Of a stretch of DNA of 64,000 nt, positions 59,301-63,600 are shown piece by piece. The DNA lies in contig OX439040.1 in the NCBI GenBank assembly GCA_949317995.1, positions 71,521,972-71,585,971 of the forward strand, read 5' to 3'. Each line of letters opens with the position of its first letter. Position 1 is the first letter of the stretch. The notes beneath the pieces are model-generated. The model ran no database searches and was not told where the DNA came from. It saw nothing but the letters and a program-made list of their open reading frames with translations. The position numbers and the translations under genes are program-made. This DNA comes from Acholoe squamosa (taxonomy: Eukaryota; Annelida; Polychaeta; Phyllodocida; Polynoidae).

Positions 59301-60598
59301 ATGCCAAATTGCCACTTTAATCCATGTGGGTTATCCAGAGCTAATTGATATCAATAAGATTAGTACCCTAAAGGTTGTTCTAACACTCAAGTGCAGTTGG
59401 GTCATAATAACAAAGCACGAAGATGTGAGTTTATACCCTGACCCGAGGCCCGAGGTCCAAGGGCTTTGCCCAAGATCACTGAAGACGATCAGGCAAAGCT
59501 CGAGGACCGAGGGCAGGGTACAAACTTGCATCTGAGGGCTTTGTTTACATTCTGATACAAGAAAAAACTTTGATTTTCCTCAAAATAATTCACAAATAAG
59601 ACAGGAAAGCCACAAACAGGAAGTGAGACTGGGTCCCCTGACTCAAAATGCGTTCTCGACCAATCAGATTGCAGGAAAGGCGACCCAACTGCACTCGAGT
59701 GTTAGAACGCCTTTCCTGCAATCTGATTGGTGGAGAGCACATGTTGGGTCAGGAGACCCACAGGGAGACCCAGTGAAAGCACTTCCTGATTCACTTCCTG
59801 CTTGTGGCTTTTCCGTCTTATTTGTGGATTATTTGAGATAAGTTTTTTCTCATGTCAGAACGTAAACAAAGCCCTCAGATGCGAGTTTGTACCCTGCCCT
59901 CGGCCTTTGGTCCGCAGCCCCAAGATCGCCGAAGGCTATCAGACAAAGCCCTCAGACTTTGGGCCTCGGGTCAGGGTACAAACTAACACATTCGTGCTTT
60001 GTTATTACAACCTTCACAGAAAAAAACAAGAGATAAACCTAGAGACACAACAAATCATCCTTACACGGTTATTTTTTTGTTACACATGTGTTTCAGGTCT
60101 CCACCTTTAGGAGACAAAGCAATATCAACGCACCTGGTGGCCGCTATTTTGTAAAGATGGCCGTCGTTCTGACCGAGTCGCTAGGTCTCTCTGTGCAGCC
60201 TCCTCCCAGTCCCCGTTTATTGCCCAGGAGGGCAACGACGTCACTCGGGAGCGAGCGTCGTCGTGAACAATGTCAGGTTGACTCTCCTTCCGGTGGAGTG
60301 AAGACCTGCGCAGTGATAGCTTCCGCCCCTGTGTGCCCACCGTTGCAGCTTCCCCTTCCTTTTGGAGTATGTGCCCAGACAACTTCCGGTTGTGTGCATC
60401 ATCAAGCCGGTGGGGGAAGCTCTGCTGTGCATGCGTGGGTCCATTTCCGGTATGATCTGAGTTGCTCTGTAGGAGAGAGTCGGCATTGCGTTCTTTAGTC
60501 TGAGTTTGTTGTAGGTCTAGGAAACTGGGATTTCTGGAGTCTGTGGGTTCCCGTTCTTCTGCTATACTCATTGAGTGAATAAATGTACGCCTGGTCAT
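5436..60598 (-). CDS. CNBD2: CNBD2-like cyclic-nucleotide-binding-domain protein, 20 coding exons (whole gene span)
   Basis: Minus-strand gene assembled from 20 exons (listed separately). All junction phases agree and the total is 2397 nt, 798 residues plus stop. Order: disordered Ser/Arg-rich N-terminus (1-155); basic helical segment with the run CFRRVATIAVWMLSLYKR (about 188-205); first cNMP-binding fold (about 270-395) with ASGIYFIMNGT and the cassette start GQEFGEECLL; second fold with SGEVIVRDSNESDWIYIVKS, a 200-residue insert, then VFILVQVLEKGQYFGVGG; and a C-terminal segment with YPSDVELQEKL. The two-fold layout and C-terminal segment fit CNBD2, whose mouse homologue (CRIS) binds cAMP and is needed for normal sperm. 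Known vertebrate CNBD2 is shorter, mainly because of the N-terminus and the insert here. Identity is by motif recall without a search. Exons 4 and 5 are the least certain. Confidence 0.85.
5619..7829. other. Intron 19 of the CNBD2-like gene
   Basis: No coding signal. Contains G runs at about 6926-6958, a 19-bp hairpin (CTAGTGGCgaaGCCACTAG type) near 6980, an alternating ATGTATAC stretch at 7668-7698, and a twofold 16-bp repeat GTTGCTACGTTACGCA near 6800-6835. Confidence 0.7.
7830..7967 (-). CDS. CNBD2: CNBD2-like exon 19 (second cassette)
   Basis: Acceptor TTGCCCCTACAG, donor ACA|GTAAGG, 138 nt (46 codons), phase 0 at both ends. Begins GVGGIVFRDTQPSVSLVSNG, then AECLKLSKPFF. With exon 18 the cassette reads YFGVGG..., without the usual Glu or the phosphate-binding Arg, so this fold is probably structural. 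Confidence 0.9.
8538..8572. repeat. 35-bp near-perfect palindrome with two CRE-like sites
   Basis: The arm AGAATGACGTCAATTGT (8538-8554) and its inverse at 8556-8572 differ at one position and are separated by one base. Each arm carries TGACGTC, the core of the cAMP-response element. It may be a chance hairpin or a regulatory site. Confidence 0.75.
8916..9498. mobile_element. MITE-like unit with 28-bp inverted termini
   Basis: AATAGGTGAGGCTCCACTAC at the left end is mirrored by GTAGTGGAGCCTCACCTATT at the right, and the match continues inward (GCGATTTT/AAAATCGT) with one mismatch. The interior has no frame and includes one copy of the 80-bp duplication. Confidence 0.7.
9175..9256 (+). repeat. 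80-bp direct duplication, copy 1
   Basis: Starts CAACACAGCAGTCACACAGA and runs to GAGAGTCATCA. It is essentially identical to 10020-10101. Confidence 0.85.
10020..10101 (+). repeat. 80-bp direct duplication, copy 2
   Basis: Same sequence as 9175-9256, here directly after a run of 14 G. The near-identity suggests a recent copy event. Confidence 0.85.
10620..10795 (-). CDS. CNBD2: CNBD2-like exon 18 (return of second CNB fold)
   Basis: Acceptor GAAATTTTTAG, donor TTT|GTAAGT, 176 nt, phase 1 in and 0 out. Encodes TSEAIAHDRRFSRSRLPDIF, an acidic linker, then KPVFILVQVLEKGQYF. The last part is the strand leading to the second phosphate-binding cassette. Confidence 0.88.
10796..12476. other. Intron 17 of the CNBD2-like gene
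   Basis: No coding signal. Contains one small member of MITE family C (11856-11981). Confidence 0.65.
11856..11981. mobile_element. MITE family C, short copy
   Basis: 126 bp bounded by GGAGGCCATTTCTTA and its exact inverse TAAGAAATGGCCTCC. Inside are further inverted segments (CCTACGACTACA and TGTAGTTGTAGG). Confidence 0.8.
12477..12579 (-). CDS. CNBD2: CNBD2-like exon 17 (insert to second CNB fold)
   Basis: Acceptor TACCTTAACAG, donor CTG|GTAAGA, 103 nt, phase 0 in and 1 out. Encodes GVYMSAKGGRTRPASPTRTE then an acidic EEDDQPTHATETTP. A different frame stays open for longer across this stretch, but it breaks phase with both neighbours, so this frame is chosen. Confidence 0.8.
13581..13845. 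mobile_element. MITE family C copy
   Basis: Begins GGAGGGCATTTCTCAAGATG. The interior has TACAGCCCTG..CTAGTGGTGACTAATG, and it ends in TTTCAAATCGTAGTGGG then CAGTCGTACCATGCCTT. The right terminus is degraded. Confidence 0.65.
14105..14340. mobile_element. MITE family C copy
   Basis: Left end ATATTTCTCAAGATG. The middle has GCATCCAGTGGTCACTAATG, and the right end is CAGTCGTACCATCTTGAGAA then ATGCCTTCC. Same layout as the copies at 24767-25030 and 43931-44176. Confidence 0.75.
14410..14640 (-). CDS. CNBD2: CNBD2-like exon 16 (insert)
   Basis: Acceptor CCCTTATCTATCAG, donor CGG|GTAAGG, 231 nt (77 codons), phase 0 at both ends, no stop. Begins NETIPGLYKENDRLGILDYE and continues as a polar segment with DATTDWTAMVGRQ. 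It is part of the insert that splits the second CNB fold. I recognise no domain in it. Confidence 0.85.
15107..15401. mobile_element. MITE with CACTG(T/C)AAAAA termini and a palindromic interior
   Basis: TACACTGCAAAAAAGGTGTTTA at the left mirrors TAAACACTGTTTTTACAGTGTA at the right. The interior is almost entirely alternating GTGTTTA/TAAACAC words, so the whole 295 bp can fold on itself. It lies in intron 15, 300 bp from exon 15. Confidence 0.75.
15701..15831 (-). CDS. CNBD2: CNBD2-like exon 15 (basic insert)
   Basis: Acceptor TTTTATTTTGCAG, donor ATG|GTGAGT, 131 nt, phase 1 in and 0 out. Encodes KQGLNVNVPFKERKRRRRLL, then a Pro/Lys stretch and QSQFELQMKM. Highly basic, predicted disordered, with a nuclear-localisation-like KERKRRRR cluster. 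Confidence 0.85.
16075..16153 (-). CDS. CNBD2: CNBD2-like exon 14
   Basis: Acceptor TTATTCCTAG, donor ATAG|GTGGGT, 79 nt, phase 0 in and 1 out. Encodes GSVSVMKRLNKVPARKSLAY then ERQVQI. The start finishes a barrel strand and the rest opens the long insert. A GTACAG site 10 nt earlier would break phase with exon 15. Confidence 0.85.
16304..16364 (-). CDS. CNBD2: CNBD2-like exon 13 (second CNB barrel)
   Basis: Acceptor CTTTCAG, donor TCA|GTAAGC, 61 nt, phase 2 in and 0 out. Encodes SGEVIVRDSNESDWIYIVKS, a clear CNB barrel strand pair with Asp-rich loop and 'W.YIV..G' (Gly supplied by exon 14). Confidence 0.9.
16521..16691. mobile_element. MITE family C, short copy
   Basis: 171 bp between GGAGGCCATTTCT and AGAAATGGCCTCC, with CGACTAC..CCACTACGATT inside and an inverted CAGTCGTAGTG near the right end. 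Confidence 0.8.
17482..17700. mobile_element. MITE family D, partial copy
   Basis: The left terminus CAGGAGGGTGTTGCTCGTAT and the following sequence match the left part of 25934-26295 (for example CACCTGCCTTG). The right terminus is missing or too degraded to place. Confidence 0.6.
19731..20088. mobile_element. MITE family C, probably composite
   Basis: Left GAAAGCATTTCTCAGCATGG and right TACCATCTTAAGAAATGC. A second internal TCTCAGGATGGTAGGACTG and inverted CATCAGAGTGAGAATCCC suggest two overlapping copies. Confidence 0.6.
20480..20557 (-). CDS. CNBD2: CNBD2-like exon 12 (entry into second CNB fold)
   Basis: Acceptor CATTTTCAG, donor CAA|GTAAGA, 78 nt, phase 2 at both ends. Encodes NIAFLKGWPIYKLSENPSSC then VFSYY, the linker helix and first strand of the second CNB fold. 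Confidence 0.87.
21048..21118 (-). CDS. CNBD2: CNBD2-like exon 11 (end of first CNB fold)
   Basis: Acceptor GAATATTTAAG, donor AGG|GTAAGT, 71 nt, phase 0 in and 2 out. Encodes DFEDIFMAEGVKKILGADYE then NFIG, the C-terminal helix of the first CNB domain. Joined to exon 10 it reads GIEFK|DFEDIF. Confidence 0.88.
22080..22212. mobile_element. MITE family C, right half
   Basis: GTGATCATGGG.., GTCATTAGTGGCCAGCGCAA, then CCTAGTCGTAGCATCTTGAG and AAATGCCTT match the right half of family C. The left terminus is not recognisable. Confidence 0.55.
24108..24470. mobile_element. MITE family D, full copy (reverse)
   Basis: 363 bp. Ends are CTGGAGGGTGTTGCTCCTAT and ATAGGAGCAACACCCTCCTG, perfect inverses over 18 bp or more. 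The interior is the reverse complement of 25934-26295, including the doublet TATAATATACTATAGA. No coding capacity. Confidence 0.88.
24767..25030. mobile_element. MITE family C copy
   Basis: Left GGAAGGCATTTCTCAAGGGG, middle CCTGCATCTAGTGGTCACCA, right TTTCAAATCGTAGTGGC and CAGTCGTACC then GAAATGCGTTCC. Confidence 0.75.
25934..26295. mobile_element. MITE family D, full copy
   Basis: 362 bp bounded by CAGGAGGGTGTTGCTCCTAT and AGGAGCAACACCCTCCTG. Opposite orientation to the copy 1.5 kb to the left, so this pair can form a long hairpin in the intron RNA. Confidence 0.88.
29808..29849 (-). CDS. Candidate alternative first exon in intron 10
   Basis: On the minus strand a strong Kozak start (CTCACCATGG) opens 14 codons, MDPQLDDYVFKVLK, ending AAG|GTAAGG in phase 0. 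Spliced to exon 11 (phase 0) it would give a short isoform lacking most of the first CNB fold. It could instead begin a small nested gene, though I found no partner exon between 21118 and 29808. Speculative. Confidence 0.35.
31357..32004. mobile_element. MITE family B copy (reverse)
   Basis: About 648 bp from AGGAGGTTTATTCAAAAGGT to CTTTTGAATTAACCTCCTGG. The interior shares GCGATCTTAAGATTAGACTG and other blocks with 44467, 50311 and 57033. Short frames inside are not conserved between copies. Confidence 0.8.
32318..32520. mobile_element. 203-bp MITE with TACCGTAAAACCCC termini
   Basis: TACCGTAAAACCCC and its exact inverse GGGGTTTTACGGTA bound the unit. Internally AAGCCGATTTTAG occurs twice. 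No frame. Confidence 0.85.
33431..33512. repeat. 20-bp tandem repeat, four units
   Basis: Four units of roughly GGAATTGTTCAGTACCCGCA with one or two changes each. Confidence 0.85.
34523..34890. mobile_element. MITE family D, full copy
   Basis: 368 bp, same orientation as 25934-26295 and very similar to it over the right two thirds (for example CTACTCATGTCACACACTCT). Left terminus CAGGAGCGTATTGCTCCTAT, right AGGAGCAACACCCTCCTG. Confidence 0.88.
35740..36120. mobile_element. 381-bp MITE, AAGC(G/A)(G/T)T..CCACCAAAGC termini
   Basis: AAGCGGTTCTTCCACCAAAGC-like left end (35740-35760) and inverse GCTTTGGTGGAATCAATGCTT-like right end (36100-36120). The interior repeats CGGGAGC(A/C) words (TCGGGAGCAAATCAGGAGCA). 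Confidence 0.78.
37197..37280 (-). CDS. CNBD2: CNBD2-like exon 10 (phosphate-binding cassette; GC donor)
   Basis: Acceptor TTTCTCATTTCAG. The donor is AAG|GCAAGT, a non-canonical GC site with an otherwise perfect consensus. 84 nt, phase 0 at both ends. Encodes EECLLKKIKTPASIISMTTV then ELLGIEFK. It keeps the cassette Gly-Glu with exon 9 but has Thr-Pro where the Arg-Ala of cAMP-binding cassettes is expected. The intron that follows is 16 kb. Confidence 0.88.
37579..37687. mobile_element. Small MITE related to 4168-4303
   Basis: GCACTGGTTTCATAGGCATA and CAATTGTACACCTCTGGATG are degraded versions of the termini at 4168-4303. The middle TCTATACTTTTGATATAT is shared. Confidence 0.7.
39592..39648 (+). 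repeat. DIRS left inverted terminus
   Basis: Mirror of 43668-43724. The inner 30 bp (39619-39648) match exactly, the outer part with mismatches. Confidence 0.88.
40311..40451 (-). pseudogene. DIRS tyrosine recombinase, C-terminal fragment
   Basis: Minus-strand frame ending at TAG (40311). Encodes DILSSAGWARTNTFARCYNR then P and a 25-residue acidic tail. 'AGW....TF...Y.RP' is the end of DIRS/Ngaro-type YR proteins, and the Tyr is probably the nucleophile. The frame runs a little further upstream but the catalytic core is absent. Confidence 0.7.
41321..42251 (-). pseudogene. DIRS-type gag-like ORF1 with one in-frame stop
   Basis: Frame from ATG at 42251 (MEYYLRPRYRVDGE) to the stop at 41321, about 310 codons, interrupted by TAG at 42086-42088. 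Past the stop it has a helical part (ATLYEKYPRPDNLDSLHKTR), AAKTPWRLNNMRSSLL-type Leu/Arg helices and YLLGDNLKEEV, then an Asn/Gly/Gln-rich tail. Placement and motifs resemble the first ORF of DIRS elements. No zinc knuckle seen. The assignment rests mainly on its neighbours. Confidence 0.6.
42400..43667. other. DIRS 5' leader region
   Basis: Between gag-like ORF1 and the right terminus, on the minus strand this is the element's leader. Short frames only. A C run at about 43539-43548. No tandem repeats seen. Confidence 0.5.
43668..43724 (-). repeat. DIRS right inverted terminus
   Basis: Inner 30 bp 43668-43697, starting GACAACCTGCAAGCGAGGTC, are the exact reverse complement of 39619-39648. 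Confidence 0.88.
43931..44176. mobile_element. MITE family C, intact reference copy
   Basis: Left GGAAGGCAATTCTCAAGATG, middle CATCAAGTGGTCACTAATGA, right CCAGTCATGCCATGATGTGA and AATGCATTCC. It lies 27 bp from the split copy. Confidence 0.8.
44467..44937. mobile_element. MITE family B copy (reverse)
   Basis: About 471 bp from CCAGGTTGTTAATTCAAAAG to GATCTTTTGAATTAACCTCC. It carries CGATCTTAAGATTAGACTGT and is shortened internally relative to the copy around 50311-54411. Confidence 0.8.
45264..45337 (-). CDS. CNBD2: CNBD2-like exon 9
   Basis: Acceptor TTTCTGTCAG, donor GGG|GTATGT, 74 nt, phase 1 in and 0 out. Encodes AIITRDAKGWMNKVSVLRQG then QEFG. It continues the barrel and ends at the first half of the phosphate-binding cassette (FG|EE with exon 10). 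Confidence 0.9.
46224..46297 (-). CDS. CNBD2: CNBD2-like exon 8 (first CNB beta-barrel)
   Basis: Acceptor TTTCATGTACAG, donor ACAT|GTAAAT, 74 nt, phase 2 in and 1 out. Encodes YRPGRTIVQQGHHASGIYFI then MNGT. This is the signature barrel opening of CRP/PKA-type CNB domains: 'G..I..QG....G.YFI..G'. Confidence 0.92.
46793..46881 (-). CDS. CNBD2: CNBD2-like exon 7 (entry into first CNB fold)
   Basis: Acceptor ACTTTCCAG, donor TAA|GTGAGT, 89 nt, phase 0 in and 2 out. Encodes LMVALRWIRSFKYYPREMQR then QLCRVANYAK. This is the N-terminal helix of a CNB domain, where 'SF..YP..MQ..L' motifs are usual. A nearer AG would not keep phase. Confidence 0.88.
46882..48037. other. Intron 6 of the CNBD2-like gene
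   Basis: No coding signal apart from an inverted-repeat unit (47065-47525). Confidence 0.65.
47065..47525. mobile_element. MITE-like unit with GGTGGTACC termini
   Basis: TAGAGGTGGTACCGCCCTAAT at the left mirrors ATTTAGGGTGGTACCACCTAG at the right with a few mismatches. 461 bp, no frame. A related end may lie near 43300-43325. Confidence 0.6.
48038..48112 (-). CDS. CNBD2: CNBD2-like exon 6
   Basis: Acceptor TTTTTTGTAG, donor CGT|GTAAGA, 75 nt, phase 0 at both ends. The other two frames contain stops. Encodes IVISPECKKTLVKTRVTRTE then QELQR, the charged helix leading into the first cyclic-nucleotide fold. Confidence 0.85.
48840..49040. repeat. Degenerate tandem repeat, TTGTAGCCTAAAGGCAT units
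   Basis: About ten loose copies of an 18-bp unit (GTAGCCTAAAGACATGTTT and variants), spacing irregular. Confidence 0.65.
49160..49602. mobile_element. MITE family B copy, left end lost
   Basis: Shares AATTGCATAGTGGTTTCCCC and CAGTCTAATCTTAAGATCGC with full copies and ends CCTTTTGAATTAATCTCCAG. The left terminus is absent. Confidence 0.7.
50716..50721 (+). repeat. Target-site duplication TACATT, left
   Basis: TACATT directly before the LTR start TGTCATAC, repeated at 54077-54082 after the other end. The uninterrupted MITE at 57433 has one copy of this site. Confidence 0.8.
50722..52069 (-). mobile_element. LTR of gypsy-like element, copy 2 (3' LTR)
   Basis: 1348 bp, TGTCATACTAG..TATATCA on the plus strand. 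For the minus-strand element this is the 3' LTR, because a purine-rich tract abuts its inner end. It matches 2198-3445 throughout, including an extra block of about 100 bp near 51571-51672. Confidence 0.85.
52077..52090 (-). other. Candidate polypurine tract
   Basis: On the minus strand CGGGGGAGAGGGAG lies 7 nt before the 3' LTR start (TGATATACC). This supports a minus-strand orientation of the element. Confidence 0.5.
52380..52850. repeat. 40-bp minisatellite inside the LTR element
   Basis: About 11 units of a 40-41-bp repeat: ATTTGGCAATTTTAGTGTGC then AAATATATAATTTCGCGTAC, with TTTTTGCG variants. It produces overlapping frames on both strands that are not genes. Confidence 0.9.
52985..53280. 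repeat. 52-bp minisatellite inside the LTR element
   Basis: About 5.5 units built from AATTGGGTACAAGCGTACAA, TCTGGTGTGCAAACATACAA and TTTTAGTGTGCA. It shares words (TTTTAGTGTGCAAA) with the 40-bp array, so both probably arose from one ancestor. Confidence 0.9.
53454..54076 (-). mobile_element. Truncated LTR of gypsy-like element, copy 3 (5' LTR)
   Basis: 623 bp, the same length as and nearly identical to 51447-52069. The outer end TATATCA is intact, but about 725 bp of the inner side is missing, together with any primer-binding site. Confidence 0.85.
54077..54082 (+). repeat. Target-site duplication TACATT, right
   Basis: Second copy of the site at 50716-50721, immediately followed by MITE sequence CATTGGAACAACTCTTGAAT. 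Confidence 0.8.
54800..54826 (-). CDS. CNBD2: CNBD2-like exon 5 (27-nt microexon)
   Basis: Acceptor TTTGTTCCTACAG, donor CAA|GTAAGT, both strong, with phase 0 at both ends. Encodes CFYKLPQEQ, which reads directly into exon 6 (IVISPECKK). Only 27 nt long; support comes from the two good splice sites and the phase. Confidence 0.6.
55109..55202 (-). CDS. CNBD2: CNBD2-like exon 4 (tentative)
   Basis: Good acceptor GGTTATGACAG, but the donor AAG|GTGCAC is weak. 94 nt, phase 2 in and 0 out, exactly what exons 3 and 5 need. Encodes KNSKKFPEMSMGEVLGKF and about 13 more residues. The frame stays open past this donor, so the true 3' edge may lie further left. Alternatively the exon is absent and exon 3 uses a donor 4 nt further on. 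Confidence 0.45.
55330..55409 (-). CDS. CNBD2: CNBD2-like exon 3 (FRR segment)
   Basis: Acceptor AATTTTCAG, donor CAA|GTATGT, 80 nt, phase 0 in and 2 out. Encodes LTGRHCFRRVATIAVWMLSL then YKRSCDK. A similar Phe-Arg-Arg plus hydrophobic helix precedes the binding domains in vertebrate CNBD2, by recall. Confidence 0.8.
55843..55926 (-). CDS. CNBD2: CNBD2-like exon 2 (residues 156-183)
   Basis: Acceptor GTCTACCAG, donor AAG|GTGAGG, 84 nt, phase 0 at both ends. Encodes AFHWKRQSLITLDRMRSQ followed by a Gln/Arg/Lys-rich end (QQQRRKRK). Probably an amphipathic basic helix before the first cyclic-nucleotide fold. Confidence 0.8.
56291..56354. repeat. (CT)n microsatellite
   Basis: About 64 bp of near-pure CT dinucleotides, with looser CT-rich sequence from 56258. 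Confidence 0.97.
57033..57692. mobile_element. MITE family B copy
   Basis: About 660 bp, TTAATTCAAAACATCCTGGG to GATGTTTTGAATTAACCTCC. It holds the uninterrupted CATACATTTCATGGGAACAA site (57434) used by the LTR element in the sister copy. Confidence 0.85.
58341..58428. promoter_or_regulatory. Promoter-like cluster: CRE, NRF1-like, YY1-like, then a donor-like site
   Basis: TGACGTCA (58341-58348), GCGCATGCAC, a one-mismatch NRF1-type site (58359-58368), and CAAGATGGCGGCGG (58392-58405, YY1-type) lie within 65 bp of unusually CpG-rich sequence. About 25 bp later comes ATGACAATGG|GTAAATAAG, which looks like a short plus-strand first exon. Such combinations mark TATA-less animal promoters. No downstream exon was identified. 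Confidence 0.4.
58536..58609. repeat. Hairpin with 26-bp arms
   Basis: GTTTCTTCAC-TCGT-GCTTCCTGCCCG-type left arm (58536-58561) and its inverse at 58584-58609, mismatched only in the 4-base middle. The loop is 22 bp and GC-rich. Confidence 0.85.
59395..60015. mobile_element. Foldback palindrome, arms of about 300 bp
   Basis: The left arm starts TTGGGTCATAATAACAAAGC and the right arm ends in GCTTTGTTATTACAACC. Inner halves mirror each other through GACCAATCAGATTGCAGGAA near the centre (about 59700), with small differences. Inner direct words GGCCCGAGGTC/CGAGGACCGAGG repeat within each arm. It lies 118 bp inside intron 1. Confidence 0.85.
60134..60598 (-). CDS. CNBD2: CNBD2-like exon 1 (initiator exon, residues 1-155)
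   Basis: Starts at the ATG at 60598 with ACC before it. An in-frame TAG lies 24 nt upstream, so no longer start exists in this exon as drawn. Ends CAG|GTGCGT in phase 0. The product is polar and disordered, rich in Ser, Arg and Gln, with two RRxS sites (RRSSL and RRPSL) of the kind protein kinase A prefers. Low conservation is expected, and the main support is phase-matched joining to exon 2. Confidence 0.7.
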
Positions 60599-60619
60599 GG
60601 TCTCCTCACATGTGATGCA
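60599..60619 (-). other. Possible 5'UTR remainder of exon 1 with an upstream splice acceptor
   Basis: On the minus strand, pyrimidine-rich sequence ending in TTTCTTTAG lies 21 nt before the ATG. This looks like an acceptor, so the transcript may begin in a non-coding exon further right that I could not find. The same TAG is the in-frame stop upstream of the ATG. Confidence 0.4.
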
Positions 60620-63600
60620 CTAAAGAAATATGCAGCTAAGAGTTTGCTTCTGTAGTAGTTTTCATTTACAACCACGGCTTTTGGAGTCCATTATGAGAAG
60701 CCTATGAGAATACACATATATGCTTCAAGCAATAGGTATCCCACAGATATCTACTATGGGTCATAGCTCTTGTAGACTAGTTCGCTCTAGTAGGTCCCAA
60801 AGGTCACAGAGTGCTCCAGGAAAGCTATTCTTTGGACTCCTTTACTGCACCAGGATTTCGAATAACAATGTCAATGTGGTACTATGGTCCTCCCTGTCTC
60901 TTGAGATTTAAAATTCCAGATGCAACATGATGAGTCATGGCCCAACGACTCCATCTGCATAAAGAATGGTACTAGTGAGGATGAGGCTTTATCCCATTAA
61001 TAAGCATGTAGTCCACTTTTTTGCCACCTGGCGTTCAGGTGAAAGTGATGCTGATGACGGGTTAGTGTGTGATAGTAGTGGCTATCACGAGGGGAGTGTT
61101 ATCACTTCATATTACTACAGACATGTACAGAGGTTAGATTGGATTATGTAGATAATGTCACCTCAATTAGGTTACCATCATTGTTTCACAGAACATGACT
61201 TGACCCAGCTATATACATTACCTACACCTAAATTCATTTTCTTTCATGAGTTTTGATACTTAATAAATTGACGATAATCCTTGTATTTTCTTCGTTCACA
61301 AGAAATAAAACTCATTCCTAGATTCTAGGCCTACAGCTAAACTTAGACGAGGTTCTCCTTTCTGCCTCCCTATATCGCTTTCCGCCTTTGTCTCTCCGTC
61401 TCTTGTCTTCATTACTCTCACCTGTGTCTGTTCTCATTCCAGAATTGAGTTTCCAGCGTCACAAAATATAAACACCCTTGCTGCCCTTGTTTGATTGATG
61501 TACGAACTAAGGTATGTACATGTGTACCATGTCTTGGTCATATAATAAATCCCCATGATCTGTCAGTAATCCCACAATAATCATGCCAGGGAACGCTGGT
61601 ATCTGCTAAAACGTGATGCTACATATCAGTCAGAGATAAAAACTGTTAGGCCAGAGTGTGAAATGACCCCACTATTAATTTCTACAAAGGTATGTTATGT
61701 CAGCTTACTTTGATTTCTAAAACTCTGTGTACGTGTGCGTACACTTATTCAGAATTCAAGAGATTTAGACCTAAGCATCAGGATAAGAAGAAAAATTGCT
61801 ATCTGCAATCCTGTTTTCTGTTCAAAATGTAAAGTATGGAGAATGAACTTTTTCTTATTTATATTTCACTTGGAGCACAAATTTAAAGTGTGTATATACT
61901 CGCTAAAGAGTCAAACAAATATATCCTTTAAAACCTGTCTAAAATAGCTTTATATGTTGTCCTCTCATGATCTGGCTATAAAGTAATCATCAGAGACTGG
62001 TCTATGTACCTGAACTAAGAGTTGTCATGGGGCACATAATGCAGCCTTCTGGCAGGTAACCACCAAGGCACCACGATCCTGAGATGATGTTATGTTCCCG
62101 GCAGATTCTACAAAAGCCTCTATAGGCATGGCATACCCGGCGGCGCTTTTAAGGTAAATGATGGGGGACCAGTCCCAAAAGCAGGTCATGAACGGTGTGT
62201 TCAGTACCACTGAAAAACTGACATAGAGTTAAGAACTAACCATTTTCGGAGCCCCCGAACCCCCAATCAAATTTTTGCATCTACAATCACCCCAAAATAA
62301 ACTGTTAATTATGCTCCCTAAAATTGTAACATTAAGTCACCTTTTCTCTGAATCTTCAAAGAATCTGGCATGTGGGCAGACGTAGTAAGAGATAAAAGTT
62401 AGCAACCTAACGCACCCCTCATGACCTACTTTTGAGGGTGGTCCCCCGTCATTTACCATTTAGCTTTTAGCGCATACCCTGGCAATGCTTTGGGAGTGAC
62501 ATGGCTTGTACCTAATAAATCAGCACTATATACATAGAGAACCAATAAGTACCTTTGCCATACATGGTTCATGTTTGTGCTGAGAGCACAGAGCAGCACT
62601 GCCACCTACTTACAATTAACTGCTTAATGGTTCACAGTGTTGATTAATTGTTATCAAGTATATTTATTGGACCAAGATTTAATAAAGGACAAAGGAATCT
62701 GCTATGTTATGGTATAAATATTCCACTGCTCATATATGACCAATAAACCGGGCTAAAATTCCCTGCCGTGATGTGATAGGCGAGGTAACCAAGGTATCAT
62801 GAAACATATTTTTTTTTTATCCTTTCTTCAAGTTTTGCGCTTAAGGGGGTTGGGTGCAATTTACCTTTTTTATATTTAGGTTCTCAGAGCAGGATGTTAT
62901 CTTATCAGTCAGGGTATTTTATCGTGTATTCATTGCCTACTCCGTAGACATCAAAGGGAATCTTCAGTATTGCTTTTAAGTGAACAAGCTATACACATGA
63001 ATAGTATCTACATTTTTATTGCCGATCTGATACTGCAGGAATCCTTGAATATTACACATATTTGATATGCACAGTGAGTGAATACAGTTTCACATGGAAT
63101 ATCATAGTTCAGAAATAGCAGTTCAATAATCAATATCACAGTTGTAATCCTTTTTTAAAATGTATATTTATAAACTTCTATTAAAAACAGTACAATCACA
63201 CGGAATGAGGCTTCCAGTGAGGAACAGCCATAATGCCAAGCATAGCTCTTCTTGATGTAAATTGTATAATATGATGATGCTCAGGAAAGTAATAAGCATG
63301 ATATTGCAAGAAAAGCTTTTCACAAGAATGATGCAGTACATCGTTGACGAAGGGGTGTGAGTCACTCACACTACAATTATGCATCATGTTGACCCCATGG
63401 TGACATATAAGGAACAGATCCATTGCTAGAACCAAACAAATTAGCTAGGTGGCTCATGTTGTTGGGGGCTAGATCAGCAGGTGGCCTCTTTGTACAGTTT
63501 ACTTTGGTTGGTCGTTCCTAATGGTCTATATGAAGATATATTCTAGAAGTCTATACCTTTGGATAGCAAATACTTTAAACTTAAACAATTTAAACTTTAT

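Larger units (their letters stand above)
55927..60133. other. Intron 1 of the CNBD2-like gene
   Basis: Contains a CT microsatellite, a family B MITE, a promoter-like cluster near 58341-58430, a 26-bp-arm hairpin (58536-58609) and a large foldback (59395-60015). No exon with coding homology seen. Confidence 0.65.

Noticed and set aside
60088-60498. 136-codon plus-strand frame
   Set aside because: It is the antisense of coding exon 1 and has no recognisable motif or splice context.
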